Below, one piece after another: positions 8,433 through 16,928 of a DNA stretch of 64,000 bases. Location of the stretch: positions 1 through 64,000 of the forward strand of contig DATELQ010000028.1 of NCBI GenBank assembly GCA_035276475.1, given 5' to 3'. The notes beneath the pieces were generated by a model. It did no database searches. It saw only the letters and a program-made list of their open reading frames with translations, and was not told the DNA's origin. Origin of the DNA: DATDFB01 sp035276475. Its GTDB lineage: Bacteria; Acidobacteriota; Thermoanaerobaculia; Gp7-AA8. The translations under genes and the position numbers were made by a program. The stretch's first letter is position 1, and each line of letters begins with the position of its first letter.

Positions 8433-8461
8433 AATATACCGTCCGACTCTGGCACCGTCAA
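8433..8461 (-). promoter_or_regulatory. sigma-70-type promoter of the Ton operon
   Basis: On the minus strand the -35 box TTGACG (8456-8461) and -10 box TATATT (8433-8438) are separated by exactly 17 bases. Transcription would begin near 8426, giving a 5' leader of about 85 bases that contains a short CCCTG/CAGGG stem around a T-run. It is the best promoter match I found in the window. The rest of the 8340-8569 gap shows nothing else recognisable. Confidence 0.75.
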
Positions 8462-8569
8462 GCAAGTTGCTCACACCTGAAACCGAAAGTTTGTCGCCTT
8501 TTACGCGCCGCCAACGTCACGTTATTCGAACCTTTGACACACGCCGCGGCGGTTACGAAACCGGCCCGC

Positions 8570-9259
8570 TCAATAACTCGGCTTGTGCTCGGCCGTCAGC
8601 GCGCTGATCGTTTCCCACAACTCCGGAAACAGCGGCTCCCGCGTCCCCATCTCCAGCTGCGCGGATGGGACGCCCTTGAGCGACAGGACTTTCGATCCGA
8701 TGACGCGGAACGCCAGGCGCATGTGGGTGAAACGCCACTTGAGGAAGGCTTCGTCGTAGTCGAGCATGGCTTGGACGAGGCGGAACAGGCCCGGCCGCTC
8801 GCGCGGGGTGCGCTCGATCTCCAGGAGCGAGACGCCGCGGCGGCGGATCAGCTCCTCGAACGGCGCCCAGATCCGCTTGCCGACTTCGAGCAGCTTCGCG
8901 AAGCCGGGCGATTCCTGCCCGCTCCCTCGGCCGAGGGACGTCACGCGGATGGCGTGGTAGTCGACCGGCGCCATGGTCTCGAGGATGATGATCTGCTCGC
9001 GCAGGAGGTCGAGGATGCGCCGGCAGCGCTCGAGGAGCTCGCTCGCCAGGTCGACCTGATCCTCCCCAATCGCCTCGGCGATGCGCGCCACTTCGAAGTC
9101 GATGTGGTGCAGCCACAGCTCCGCCGCCTGGTGCGTGGTCTGGAAGAGCCGCTCGTCGGGATGGGCGAGCTGGTCCGCGGCCTTCTGCAGTTCTAAAAGT
9201 TCGGGGACTCGAACGAAACGTTCGTAATCGGTATCGCCGCGGCCTTCGAGTATCGGCAT
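8570..9259 (-). CDS. tryptophan 2,3-dioxygenase family protein
   Basis: This is a 229-residue all-helical haem dioxygenase. Family landmarks are HQAAELWLHHIDFE (N-terminal substrate-side helix), the RGSGQESPGF segment, and FLKWRFTHMRLAFRVIGS, in which the histidine is the likely haem ligand. Canonical TDO is about 280 residues, so this is a short form. It would open the indole ring of tryptophan to N-formylkynurenine. No other kynurenine-pathway gene is nearby. The 5' leader is occupied entirely by a hairpin-forming repeat (9263-9333) that ends four bases before the ATG, and no Shine-Dalgarno is visible. Confidence 0.82.
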   Translation of the reverse strand: MPILEGRGDTDYERFVRVPELLELQKAADQLAHPDERLFQTTHQAAELWLHHIDFEVARIAEAIGEDQVDLASELLERCRRILDLLREQIIILETMAPVDYHAIRVTSLGRGSGQESPGFAKLLEVGKRIWAPFEELIRRRGVSLLEIERTPRERPGLFRLVQAMLDYDEAFLKWRFTHMRLAFRVIGSKVLSLKGVPSAQLEMGTREPLFPELWETISALTAEHKPSY

Positions 9260-9262
9260 GTC

Positions 9263-9333
9263 AGTGCTGAGTGCTGAGTGCTGAGTGCTGAGTGCGCTTC
9301 GTGCTTCTACTCAGCACTCAGCACTCAGCACTC
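9263..9333. repeat. fold-back heptanucleotide repeat between ribBA and the dioxygenase gene
   Basis: The left arm is AGTGCTG repeated four times plus AGTGC. The right arm is ACTCAGC three times plus ACTC. The arms form a perfect 25-bp inverted repeat around a 15-base loop. The element begins directly after the ribBA stop codon and ends four bases before the dioxygenase ATG, filling the whole gap. It is one of four similar elements in this window. Confidence 0.9.
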
Positions 9334-10536
<1,203 letters not shown>

Positions 10537-10551
10537 GATGGAAGTTTACCC

Positions 10552-12039
10552 CTACCCGGTGATCTTGAAGTTCTGCTCCAGCGTGTACGACTGCTTCGTC
10601 ACGGTGTCGACAATCTTCATCTTCATCGTGTAGTCGCCCGCCGGGAGCGGCTTCGACAGCTTCGACAGCGGGATCGCATCCGACAGTGCGTAGTGCCCCG
10701 GCCCCGGCCTGCCCGAGAGCGGGCCGACCGCCGCTTCCGACAGCGGCAGGCGCGAGACGGTCTGCCCCTTCGACAGGAGGTCGATGCCCATCTGCAGCTT
10801 CGGCATGTTCGTGGCCGTGTCGATGCCGGGGTTGTTGATCTCGACGAAGTAGTTGAGATCGTCCTTGTTGGTGAAGACGCCGTCGACTTTCGGCACGATC
10901 TTGAGCTTCCCGAACGCGAACGGCGCCTTCTCCGGCGCAGCCTCGGTGAGCTCATAGATGTTGTCGGAGAGGATCAGCTTCGACGTGCCACTCGCGTCCT
11001 TCGCGATCGGGGTGAAGTCGAGCGTGTTCGAGGTGACGACGACCGGCGTGCCGCCCTTGCCGAGGCCCATCGTGACCGTGTACTTGCCGGCGGCCGGGAC
11101 CGTCATCGTGCGGTCGATGTAAATATCGCCGTGCGATGCAATGAGCTTCGCCGGCTCCTCCCCCGCCATGATCCGCTTGCCGTTGGCGTCGTCGACCGCC
11201 CAGAACACCGTGTCGGCCGCGTCGGCGGCGATGCCGCTCGAGCGCGGGACGAAGAGCATGACCGGCGCGTAGTAGTCGCCGCTCGGCGACACGAACTCGG
11301 CGCTCGTGATCATGCCGCTGCCGACGCCCTTGCCGCCCTTCGCCGCGTCGACGGCCGCGACGTACGCGGCGGTCTTGACCGAGGGCGGGGCCGGCGGCGG
11401 CGGGGCCACAGGCGTGACCGGCGCGACCGGCTTGTTGATGTCCGCGACCGTCACGATCTCGGGGCGGGTGATCATCGCCGCGGCGGCCTTCTGCGTCGCG
11501 GCGGCGAAGTCGAAGCGCGGCGTTTCCAGCTTGAAGTCGCCCTTGTTGCGGACGTCGACGAAGTGGAGCTCCACCTTCGGCACGCCGAATACCTTCATGG
11601 CCGCGTCGCCTTCGTAGACCCAGATCTGCTGCGCGGCGTTGTCGAGCTTCGAGTCGTTGATGTCGTTCGTGGGGATTTTCGGCGCATCGGTGCCGGCGCG
11701 GAGGACTTTCGACGGTATGCCGAAGAGCGCCAGGACCTTGCCGCGGTCGGACATCGAGCCGCGCACACCGCCGTACGTGAACTTCTCGTCGGCGTACTTC
11801 CAGCGCGCTTCCTGGTCGGCCTTGGCGTGCGCGCCGCCCCGGCGCGCCCAGAAGACGGTCACGAATGCGTCGGCATCGGCATCCGTCTGCACGGCCTTCC
11901 ACTGCGCCGCCTCGTCCTTCGTCATCAGGAACTGCACGGGGCCGTCGCCCCACTTCGCCTTCTCCGGCGACAGCGCCGCCGAGGCACCGGCCGCGAGCGC
12001 GAACAGCGCCATGGCTGCCAATAGGTTCCGAGTGTTCAT
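10552..12039 (-). CDS. GWxTD domain-containing exported protein
   Basis: This is a 495-residue protein with a signal peptide (residues 1-21, ending SAALS). An N-terminal GWxTD domain follows: KWGDGPVQFLMTKDEAAQWK, DAFVTVFWARRG, and SDRGKVLALFGIPSKV. A Pro/Ala-rich linker follows, then a beta-rich C-terminal half with repeated short strands. GWxTD proteins occur mainly in Acidobacteriota and related phyla; their function is not established. An appropriate Shine-Dalgarno (GGAG) precedes the ATG. It is a useful taxonomic hint for the window. Confidence 0.88.
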   Translation of the reverse strand: MNTRNLLAAMALFALAAGASAALSPEKAKWGDGPVQFLMTKDEAAQWKAVQTDADADAFVTVFWARRGGAHAKADQEARWKYADEKFTYGGVRGSMSDRGKVLALFGIPSKVLRAGTDAPKIPTNDINDSKLDNAAQQIWVYEGDAAMKVFGVPKVELHFVDVRNKGDFKLETPRFDFAAATQKAAAAMITRPEIVTVADINKPVAPVTPVAPPPPAPPSVKTAAYVAAVDAAKGGKGVGSGMITSAEFVSPSGDYYAPVMLFVPRSSGIAADAADTVFWAVDDANGKRIMAGEEPAKLIASHGDIYIDRTMTVPAAGKYTVTMGLGKGGTPVVVTSNTLDFTPIAKDASGTSKLILSDNIYELTEAAPEKAPFAFGKLKIVPKVDGVFTNKDDLNYFVEINNPGIDTATNMPKLQMGIDLLSKGQTVSRLPLSEAAVGPLSGRPGPGHYALSDAIPLSKLSKPLPAGDYTMKMKIVDTVTKQSYTLEQNFKITG

Positions 12040-12094
12040 CCGATTTTCTCCGGGCCCAAGATCTCGCGGGTTTGAATCTCCCCGACGCCCGCGC

Positions 12095-12289
12095 CTATTC
12101 CTCTTCGAAGTTCTCGATCTCGTCGTAGAGCTTGTCCATCTCTTCTTCGATCTCTTCCTGCTTCAGCACGCCCTTGCGCACGAGCAGCCCGGCGAGGCTG
12201 TGCAGGAGCACGTTGTTCTCGATGATCATCTGCTCGAACTGCTCGTCCTCGTCGTCGCCGCCGTTGTTATTGCGTTCGATGTCGTCCAT
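12095..12289 (-). CDS. small acidic protein, unknown function
   Basis: This is a 64-residue protein starting at the ATG preceded by AGGAGGA at seven-base spacing, which decides the start over the longer frame. It is extremely acidic at both ends (GGDDEDEQFEQ and EEIEEEMDKLYDEIENFEEE) with a short hydrophobic helix between. I do not recognise the family. It is divergent from the TPR membrane protein gene 56 bases away and lies upstream of the GWxTD gene on the same strand. Confidence 0.65.
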   Translation of the reverse strand: MDDIERNNNGGDDEDEQFEQMIIENNVLLHSLAGLLVRKGVLKQEEIEEEMDKLYDEIENFEEE

Positions 12290-12345
12290 TTCGGTCCTCC
12301 TAATTGCGCACAACGGTGTATCACAAATGGCAAAATGAAGGCTCC

Positions 12346-13071
12346 GTGGGACACTTCTTCGGTTGGGGCGTCCTCCTCCAAATTGCCGCGATCGTGCACT
12401 GGGCCCGCCGCCGGCCGGCCACGTACTGGCTGTTCATCATCATTTTCTTCGGCTTCCTCGGCGCGCTGGCGTACTTCCTCGTCGAGGGCATCGACTTCGG
12501 CTCGATCGGCCACTCGATCAAGGGGCCGTCGCGCCGCCGCCGCATCCGCCACCTGCAGGCGCTGATCCGCGACAACCCCTCGGCCGGCAACTACGAAGAG
12601 CTCGGCGACCTGCTGCTGACCGAGGGACGGTTCGCGGAGGCGAAGACGGCGTTCGACGCGGCGCTCTCGCAGCGCACCGATTCGGTCGACCCGTTCTACC
12701 GCCGCGGCATCGCCGAGTACGAGCTCGGGCAGTACACGGGCGCCATCGCCGACTTCGAGCGCGTGGTGAAGCAGGAGCCAAAGTACGACTACTCGCGCGC
12801 CCGCTGCCTCCTCGCGCAGTCGCTGGCGAAGGCGGGGCGGACGGCCGACGCCGAGGCGGCGTTCGACGCGCTGGTGTCGTCGACGACGTCGTGCGAGGCG
12901 ACGATCGGCGCGGCGGAGTTCTACGCGAACCGCGGGCGGACGAACGAGGCGCGCGAGCTCGCCGAGTCGATGCTGGCGCGGAGGGCTACGATGCCGGCGT
13001 ATCAGGTTCGAAGGGACCGGCCGTTCTTGCGGAGGGCGACGAAGTTGTTGCGTAGAATCCCGGCCACATGA
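12346..13071 (+). CDS. TPR-containing membrane protein
   Basis: The protein has 241 residues from the GTG at 12346, which follows GAAGG. Two hydrophobic segments at the N-terminus (about 5-20 and 25-48, with HWARRRPATYWLFIIIFFGF between) resemble a PLDc_N-type two-helix anchor. The remainder is about four TPR units (for example NYEELGDLLLTEGRFAEAKT). It overlaps the following BMP lipoprotein gene by four bases, so it is co-translated with the nucleoside ABC transporter, although no functional link is evident. Confidence 0.8.
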   Translation: MGHFFGWGVLLQIAAIVHWARRRPATYWLFIIIFFGFLGALAYFLVEGIDFGSIGHSIKGPSRRRRIRHLQALIRDNPSAGNYEELGDLLLTEGRFAEAKTAFDAALSQRTDSVDPFYRRGIAEYELGQYTGAIADFERVVKQEPKYDYSRARCLLAQSLAKAGRTADAEAAFDALVSSTTSCEATIGAAEFYANRGRTNEARELAESMLARRATMPAYQVRRDRPFLRRATKLLRRIPAT

Positions 13072-14024
13072 AACGTCTTGCCGTTCTCGCTCTCCTTCTC
13101 GCTGCTTGTTCCCGCCCCGAGGCTCCTCCTGCCGGATTCAAAGTCGGCCTGCTCACGCCCGGCTCGATCAACGACGGCGGCTGGAACAACATCGCCTGGC
13201 AGGGCTTGCAGAAAATCAGGACGGACCTCGGCGCGCAGGTGTCGAATCAGGAAGTGAAGTCGCCCGCGGAGATCGCCGAGGGCTTCCGCTCCTACGGCAA
13301 GAACGGCTACGACCTCGCCTTCGGGCACGGGTTCGAGTTCCAGGACGCGGCCATGGCCGCCGGCAAGCAGTTTCCGAAGACAGTGTTCATCACGACCTCG
13401 GGCTCCTCTGTCGCCGCGAACGTCTCGCCGATGGTCTTCGAGCTCGAGCAGGCCACGTACCTCCTCGGCATCATCGCCGCGCGCGAGTCGAAGACGGGGA
13501 AGGCAGGACTCGTCGGCGGGATGAATCTGCCGTCGATCGCCTCGACGTTCATCGCTTTCAAGGCCGGCGCGAAGTCGGTGAATCCGAACTTCGAAGTGAA
13601 GGAGATCTACACCGGCAACTTCGACGACGTCGGCGCCGCGAGGCAGGCCACGCTGACGCTGATCGACGCCGGCTGCGACTTCCTGTTCCACCAGGCCAAC
13701 GAGGCCGGCCGCGGCGTGTTCCAGGCCTGCCAGGAGCGCCACGTCCGCTGCTTCGGCTCGAACAAGAATCAGAACGACATGGCCCTCGACGTGATCGTCG
13801 CCTCGGCCGTGCTCGACGTGCCGTCGGCGTTCGTCTACATGGCCAAGCTCGTTCACGACAAGCAGTTCAAGCCGCACGTCTACTGGCTCGGGATGAACGA
13901 GGGCATCGTGTCGCTGGCCTGGAATGACAAGCTGAAGCCCAGCCCCGCAACGGTGGCCGAGGTCGAACGGGTGGAGAAGGAGATCCGGAGCGGGAAGCTC
14001 GAGGTGCCGCGCGGGAAGTTCTAG
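13068..14024 (+). CDS. BMP family substrate-binding lipoprotein (nucleoside ABC transporter)
   Basis: This 318-residue lipoprotein has signal and lipobox MKRLAVLALLLAAC. The mature part is a basic-membrane-protein/PnrA fold: FKVGLLTPGSINDGGWN at the start, YDLAFGHGFEFQDA, VGGMNLPSIASTF and FHQANEAGRGVFQAC. Family members bind purine or other nucleosides. It is followed without gap by the ATPase and two permeases, giving a complete BMP–ATPase–permease–permease importer. Overlaps of 1-4 bases indicate one operon. Confidence 0.93.
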   Translation: MKRLAVLALLLAACSRPEAPPAGFKVGLLTPGSINDGGWNNIAWQGLQKIRTDLGAQVSNQEVKSPAEIAEGFRSYGKNGYDLAFGHGFEFQDAAMAAGKQFPKTVFITTSGSSVAANVSPMVFELEQATYLLGIIAARESKTGKAGLVGGMNLPSIASTFIAFKAGAKSVNPNFEVKEIYTGNFDDVGAARQATLTLIDAGCDFLFHQANEAGRGVFQACQERHVRCFGSNKNQNDMALDVIVASAVLDVPSAFVYMAKLVHDKQFKPHVYWLGMNEGIVSLAWNDKLKPSPATVAEVERVEKEIRSGKLEVPRGKF

Positions 14025-15184
14025 TGCTTCGGATCGATAACGTCTCGAAGTCCTTCGGTCCGACGCGTGCGGTCGACAACGTGTCGATCGAGATGCAGCC
14101 GGGCGAGATCGTCGGCCTGGTCGGCGAGAACGGCGCCGGGAAGACGACGCTGATGCGCATCGTCGCCGGGGAGCTCGATCCGGACCGCGGCACGATTGAC
14201 GCGCCGGCGCCGATCGGTTTCGTGCATCAGCACTTCGTGTTGGTGAACGCGTTCACGATCGCGGAGAACCTCGCTCTGGTCGGTGCAACAGTCTCGGCCA
14301 TCACCCTTCCCGACCCGTCACGGCTGGTCGCCGACCTCTCCGTCGGGGAAAAGTCGAAGATCGAGCTGGCCAAGGCGATCGCGCGCAATCCGCGCGTGCT
14401 CATTCTCGACGAGCCGACGTCCGTGCTCACGCCGACGGAGGCCGCGGAGCTCTTTGCCGTCATGCGGCAACTCGCCGCGAGCGGCACAATCGTCGTCTTC
14501 ATCAGCCACAAGATCCCCGAGGTGCTCGCAGTGGCGACGCGGGTGGTGGTGATGCGCGGCGGGAAGATCGTGGCCGAGGGAGGGACGGCGGAGGAGATTG
14601 CGAATGCGATGGTGTTGGTTCGTGGAGCGAGCGGCGAGCAGCGAGCGGCGGGCGGGATCACGGCGATTGTCGGTGTCGCGGGGAATGGTCAGGCGGAGCT
14701 CGCGGCGCGGCTGCGCCGCGAAGCCAAAGGCATCGTCGCCGCCATCCCCGAGGACCGCACGCGCGACGGCCTGATCGCCGAGATGACGATCGCCGAGAAC
14801 CTGGCGTTGCGTACGAACGTCCCGGCCGAGCAGCTCATCGCCGAGTACAACATCAAAGCGAGCGGCCCGAAGCAGAAAGCCGGCTCCCTCAGCGGCGGCA
14901 ATCAGCAGAAAGTTCTGCTCGCGCGGGAGCTCTCGACGAACCCGAACGTCATCGTCGCCGCGGAACCGACGCGCGGCCTCGACGCCGAGGCCACGCGCTT
15001 CGTCCACGACCGCCTCCGCGACGCCGCCGCGCGCGGCGCCGAGGTCTTCCTCATCACCTCCGACCTCGACGAAGCCTTCGCCCTCGGCGACGCGATCCAA
15101 GTGATCTATCGCGGGCGGCTCAGCGAGCGGCTGACGCCGGAGGAGGCTGCGGAACGAGCCCCGCAGCTCATGGCCGGCCTATGA
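14024..15184 (+). CDS. nucleoside-type ABC transporter ATPase, compact double-domain form
   Basis: This 386-residue protein begins at a GTG overlapping the previous TAG. The first nucleotide-binding domain is complete (GENGAGKTT Walker A, LSVGEKSKIELAKAIA signature, VLILDEPTSVLTP Walker B). The second has only the degenerate GVAGNGQ in place of Walker A but keeps IPEDRTRDGL, LSGGNQQKVLLARELS and AEPTRGLD. Homologues of the YufO/RbsA type are about 500 residues, so both halves are shortened, mainly in loops and in the region before the first Q-loop. It energises the two permeases that follow. Confidence 0.92.
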   Translation: MLRIDNVSKSFGPTRAVDNVSIEMQPGEIVGLVGENGAGKTTLMRIVAGELDPDRGTIDAPAPIGFVHQHFVLVNAFTIAENLALVGATVSAITLPDPSRLVADLSVGEKSKIELAKAIARNPRVLILDEPTSVLTPTEAAELFAVMRQLAASGTIVVFISHKIPEVLAVATRVVVMRGGKIVAEGGTAEEIANAMVLVRGASGEQRAAGGITAIVGVAGNGQAELAARLRREAKGIVAAIPEDRTRDGLIAEMTIAENLALRTNVPAEQLIAEYNIKASGPKQKAGSLSGGNQQKVLLARELSTNPNVIVAAEPTRGLDAEATRFVHDRLRDAAARGAEVFLITSDLDEAFALGDAIQVIYRGRLSERLTPEEAAERAPQLMAGL

Positions 15185-16113
15185 CGCGGGCCATCGTCGC
15201 CGTCGTCGCCGCGCTCGCCCTCGTCGCGCTCACCGGCTGGCTCTTCGGCCACTCCCCTGTCGATCTACTGAGCATCCTGCTCGGCGGCAGTCTCGACGAG
15301 ACCATCCTCAAAGCCATCCCCCTCCTCCTCACCGGCCTCACCATCGCCGTGGCCTTCCGCGCCGGCGTCTGGAACATCGGCGGCGAGGGGCAGTTCATCG
15401 CCGGCGCGCTGGCGGCGTTCGTCGCGGCGCGCTTCGGCATCGTGGCCGCGCTCGCCGCCTCCGTCGCAGCCGGCGCGGCGTGGGCGTCGATTGCCTCCCT
15501 GCTGCGCTGGTGGCGCAACGCCCCCGAGGTCTTGACAACGATTCTCTTGAACTTCATCGCCATCAACTTCCTCGGCTGGTGTGTCAACGGACCGCTGCGG
15601 GAAGCGAGTGCACGATATCCGCAGACCGATGCACTATCCGTTGCACTGCCGCAAGTCGGCGAAGTGCACGCCGGCGTCGTCCTCGCCGTCGCTGTCGCAG
15701 TTGCGACGTGGTGGATGCTCTACCACACCGGCGAAGGGCTGCGCCTTCGTGCCACCGGCTTCAATCCTTCGGCCGCGAAGTTCGCCGGCGTCAACGTCGA
15801 AGCCCAGATCTTCCGGGCCATGTTGATCTCGGGCGGCTGCGCGGGGCTCGCCGGCGGCATCGAGCTCCTCGGCGTCACGCACCGCTTGTTCGAGCGCTTC
15901 GCCGCCGGCTACGGATACTCCGGCATCGCCGTCGCGCTCCTGGCGCAACTCCACCCCCTCGGCACGATCGTCTCGGCGTTCTTCTTCGGCGCGCTCGCCA
16001 CCGGCGCGGGCGAGCTGCAGCGCAGCGCGAACATCTCCGCCACCGTGGCCACGCTGATCCAGGCCGTCGTCATTTTCACGATGATCCTCTTCGGCCGGAG
16101 GGCGCGGGCATGA
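15181..16113 (+). CDS. nucleoside-type ABC transporter permease (first)
   Basis: This is a 310-residue permease of the BPD_transp_2/RbsC–YufP class with about eight to ten hydrophobic helices. Typical family segments are FRAGVWNIGGEGQFIAGALA and LLRWWRNAPEVLTTILLNFI. It overlaps the ATPase gene by four bases (ATGA) and the second permease gene by four bases. It forms half of the membrane pore of the importer. Confidence 0.93.
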   Translation: MTRAIVAVVAALALVALTGWLFGHSPVDLLSILLGGSLDETILKAIPLLLTGLTIAVAFRAGVWNIGGEGQFIAGALAAFVAARFGIVAALAASVAAGAAWASIASLLRWWRNAPEVLTTILLNFIAINFLGWCVNGPLREASARYPQTDALSVALPQVGEVHAGVVLAVAVAVATWWMLYHTGEGLRLRATGFNPSAAKFAGVNVEAQIFRAMLISGGCAGLAGGIELLGVTHRLFERFAAGYGYSGIAVALLAQLHPLGTIVSAFFFGALATGAGELQRSANISATVATLIQAVVIFTMILFGRRARA

Positions 16114-16928
16114 TCCTCCTGGCCATCACCGCGGCCACGCCGCTCCTCCTCGCGGTCCTCGGCGAGACGATCGTGCAGCGCAGCGGGATCATCAACCTCG
16201 GCATCGAGGCGATGATGCTGACGGCGGCGATGACGGCGGTGCTGGCCGCGCAGGAGTCGCACAGCGCCGCCATCGGCTTCCTCGGCGGCATCGCCGGCGC
16301 CGCGGTGGCCGGCGCGCTCTTCGGCCTCTTCGCCATCGAGCTCCACGCCGACCAGATCGTCACCGGCGTCGCCGCGAACCTCCTCGCCCTCGGCGTGACC
16401 GGCTTCGTCTACCGCGAGATGGAGCAGAGCGCGGTTTTCGTGCGCATGGTGCCGCGGCTGCAGGTCGACGTGATCGTCCCTTTCGCCTGGATCGTCGCAC
16501 CGATCGCGCTGGCGCTCCTTCTGTGGCGGACGATGTTCGGCCTCCGCCTGCGCGCGTGCGGCGAGAACCCCGAGGCCGTGGAGCGCGTGCGGATGCACCG
16601 CTGGATCGCCCTTGGCATCGAGAGCGCGCTCTGCGGCATCGCCGGCGCGCACCTCGCGCTGATGCTGTCGAGCGGCTTCGCCGAGAACATGGTCGCCGGC
16701 CGCGGCTTCATCGCCCTCTCGATCGTCATCTTCGGCCGCTGGAAATTCAAGGGAGCGATCCTCGGCACCGCGCTCTTCGGCATCGCCGCCGCCGCGCAAT
16801 ACGCGCTGCAGGCGATGAACCGCGGCATCGAGTTCCACCTCCTCCTGGCACTGCCGTACGTGGCCACGCTGCTGATCCTCTGCGGCATCGCCGGGCGGGT
16901 GCGGGCGCCGGAAGCGTTGGGGCGCTAA
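16110..16928 (+). CDS. nucleoside-type ABC transporter permease (second)
   Basis: This 272-residue permease starts at the ATG overlapping the previous stop; a longer frame upstream is an out-of-frame shadow. The segments RSGIINLGIEAMMLTAAMT and GRGFIALSIVIFGRWKFKGA are the YufQ/BPD_transp_2 hallmarks. It completes the importer. Its stop codon overlaps that of the convergent biotin carboxylase gene (CTAA shared). Confidence 0.93.
   Translation: MILLAITAATPLLLAVLGETIVQRSGIINLGIEAMMLTAAMTAVLAAQESHSAAIGFLGGIAGAAVAGALFGLFAIELHADQIVTGVAANLLALGVTGFVYREMEQSAVFVRMVPRLQVDVIVPFAWIVAPIALALLLWRTMFGLRLRACGENPEAVERVRMHRWIALGIESALCGIAGAHLALMLSSGFAENMVAGRGFIALSIVIFGRWKFKGAILGTALFGIAAAAQYALQAMNRGIEFHLLLALPYVATLLILCGIAGRVRAPEALGR

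Noticed and set aside
9269..9333. Simple intrinsic terminator
   Set aside because: The stem is strong but no T-tract follows on either strand and the arms are tandem repeats, so it is recorded as a repeat.
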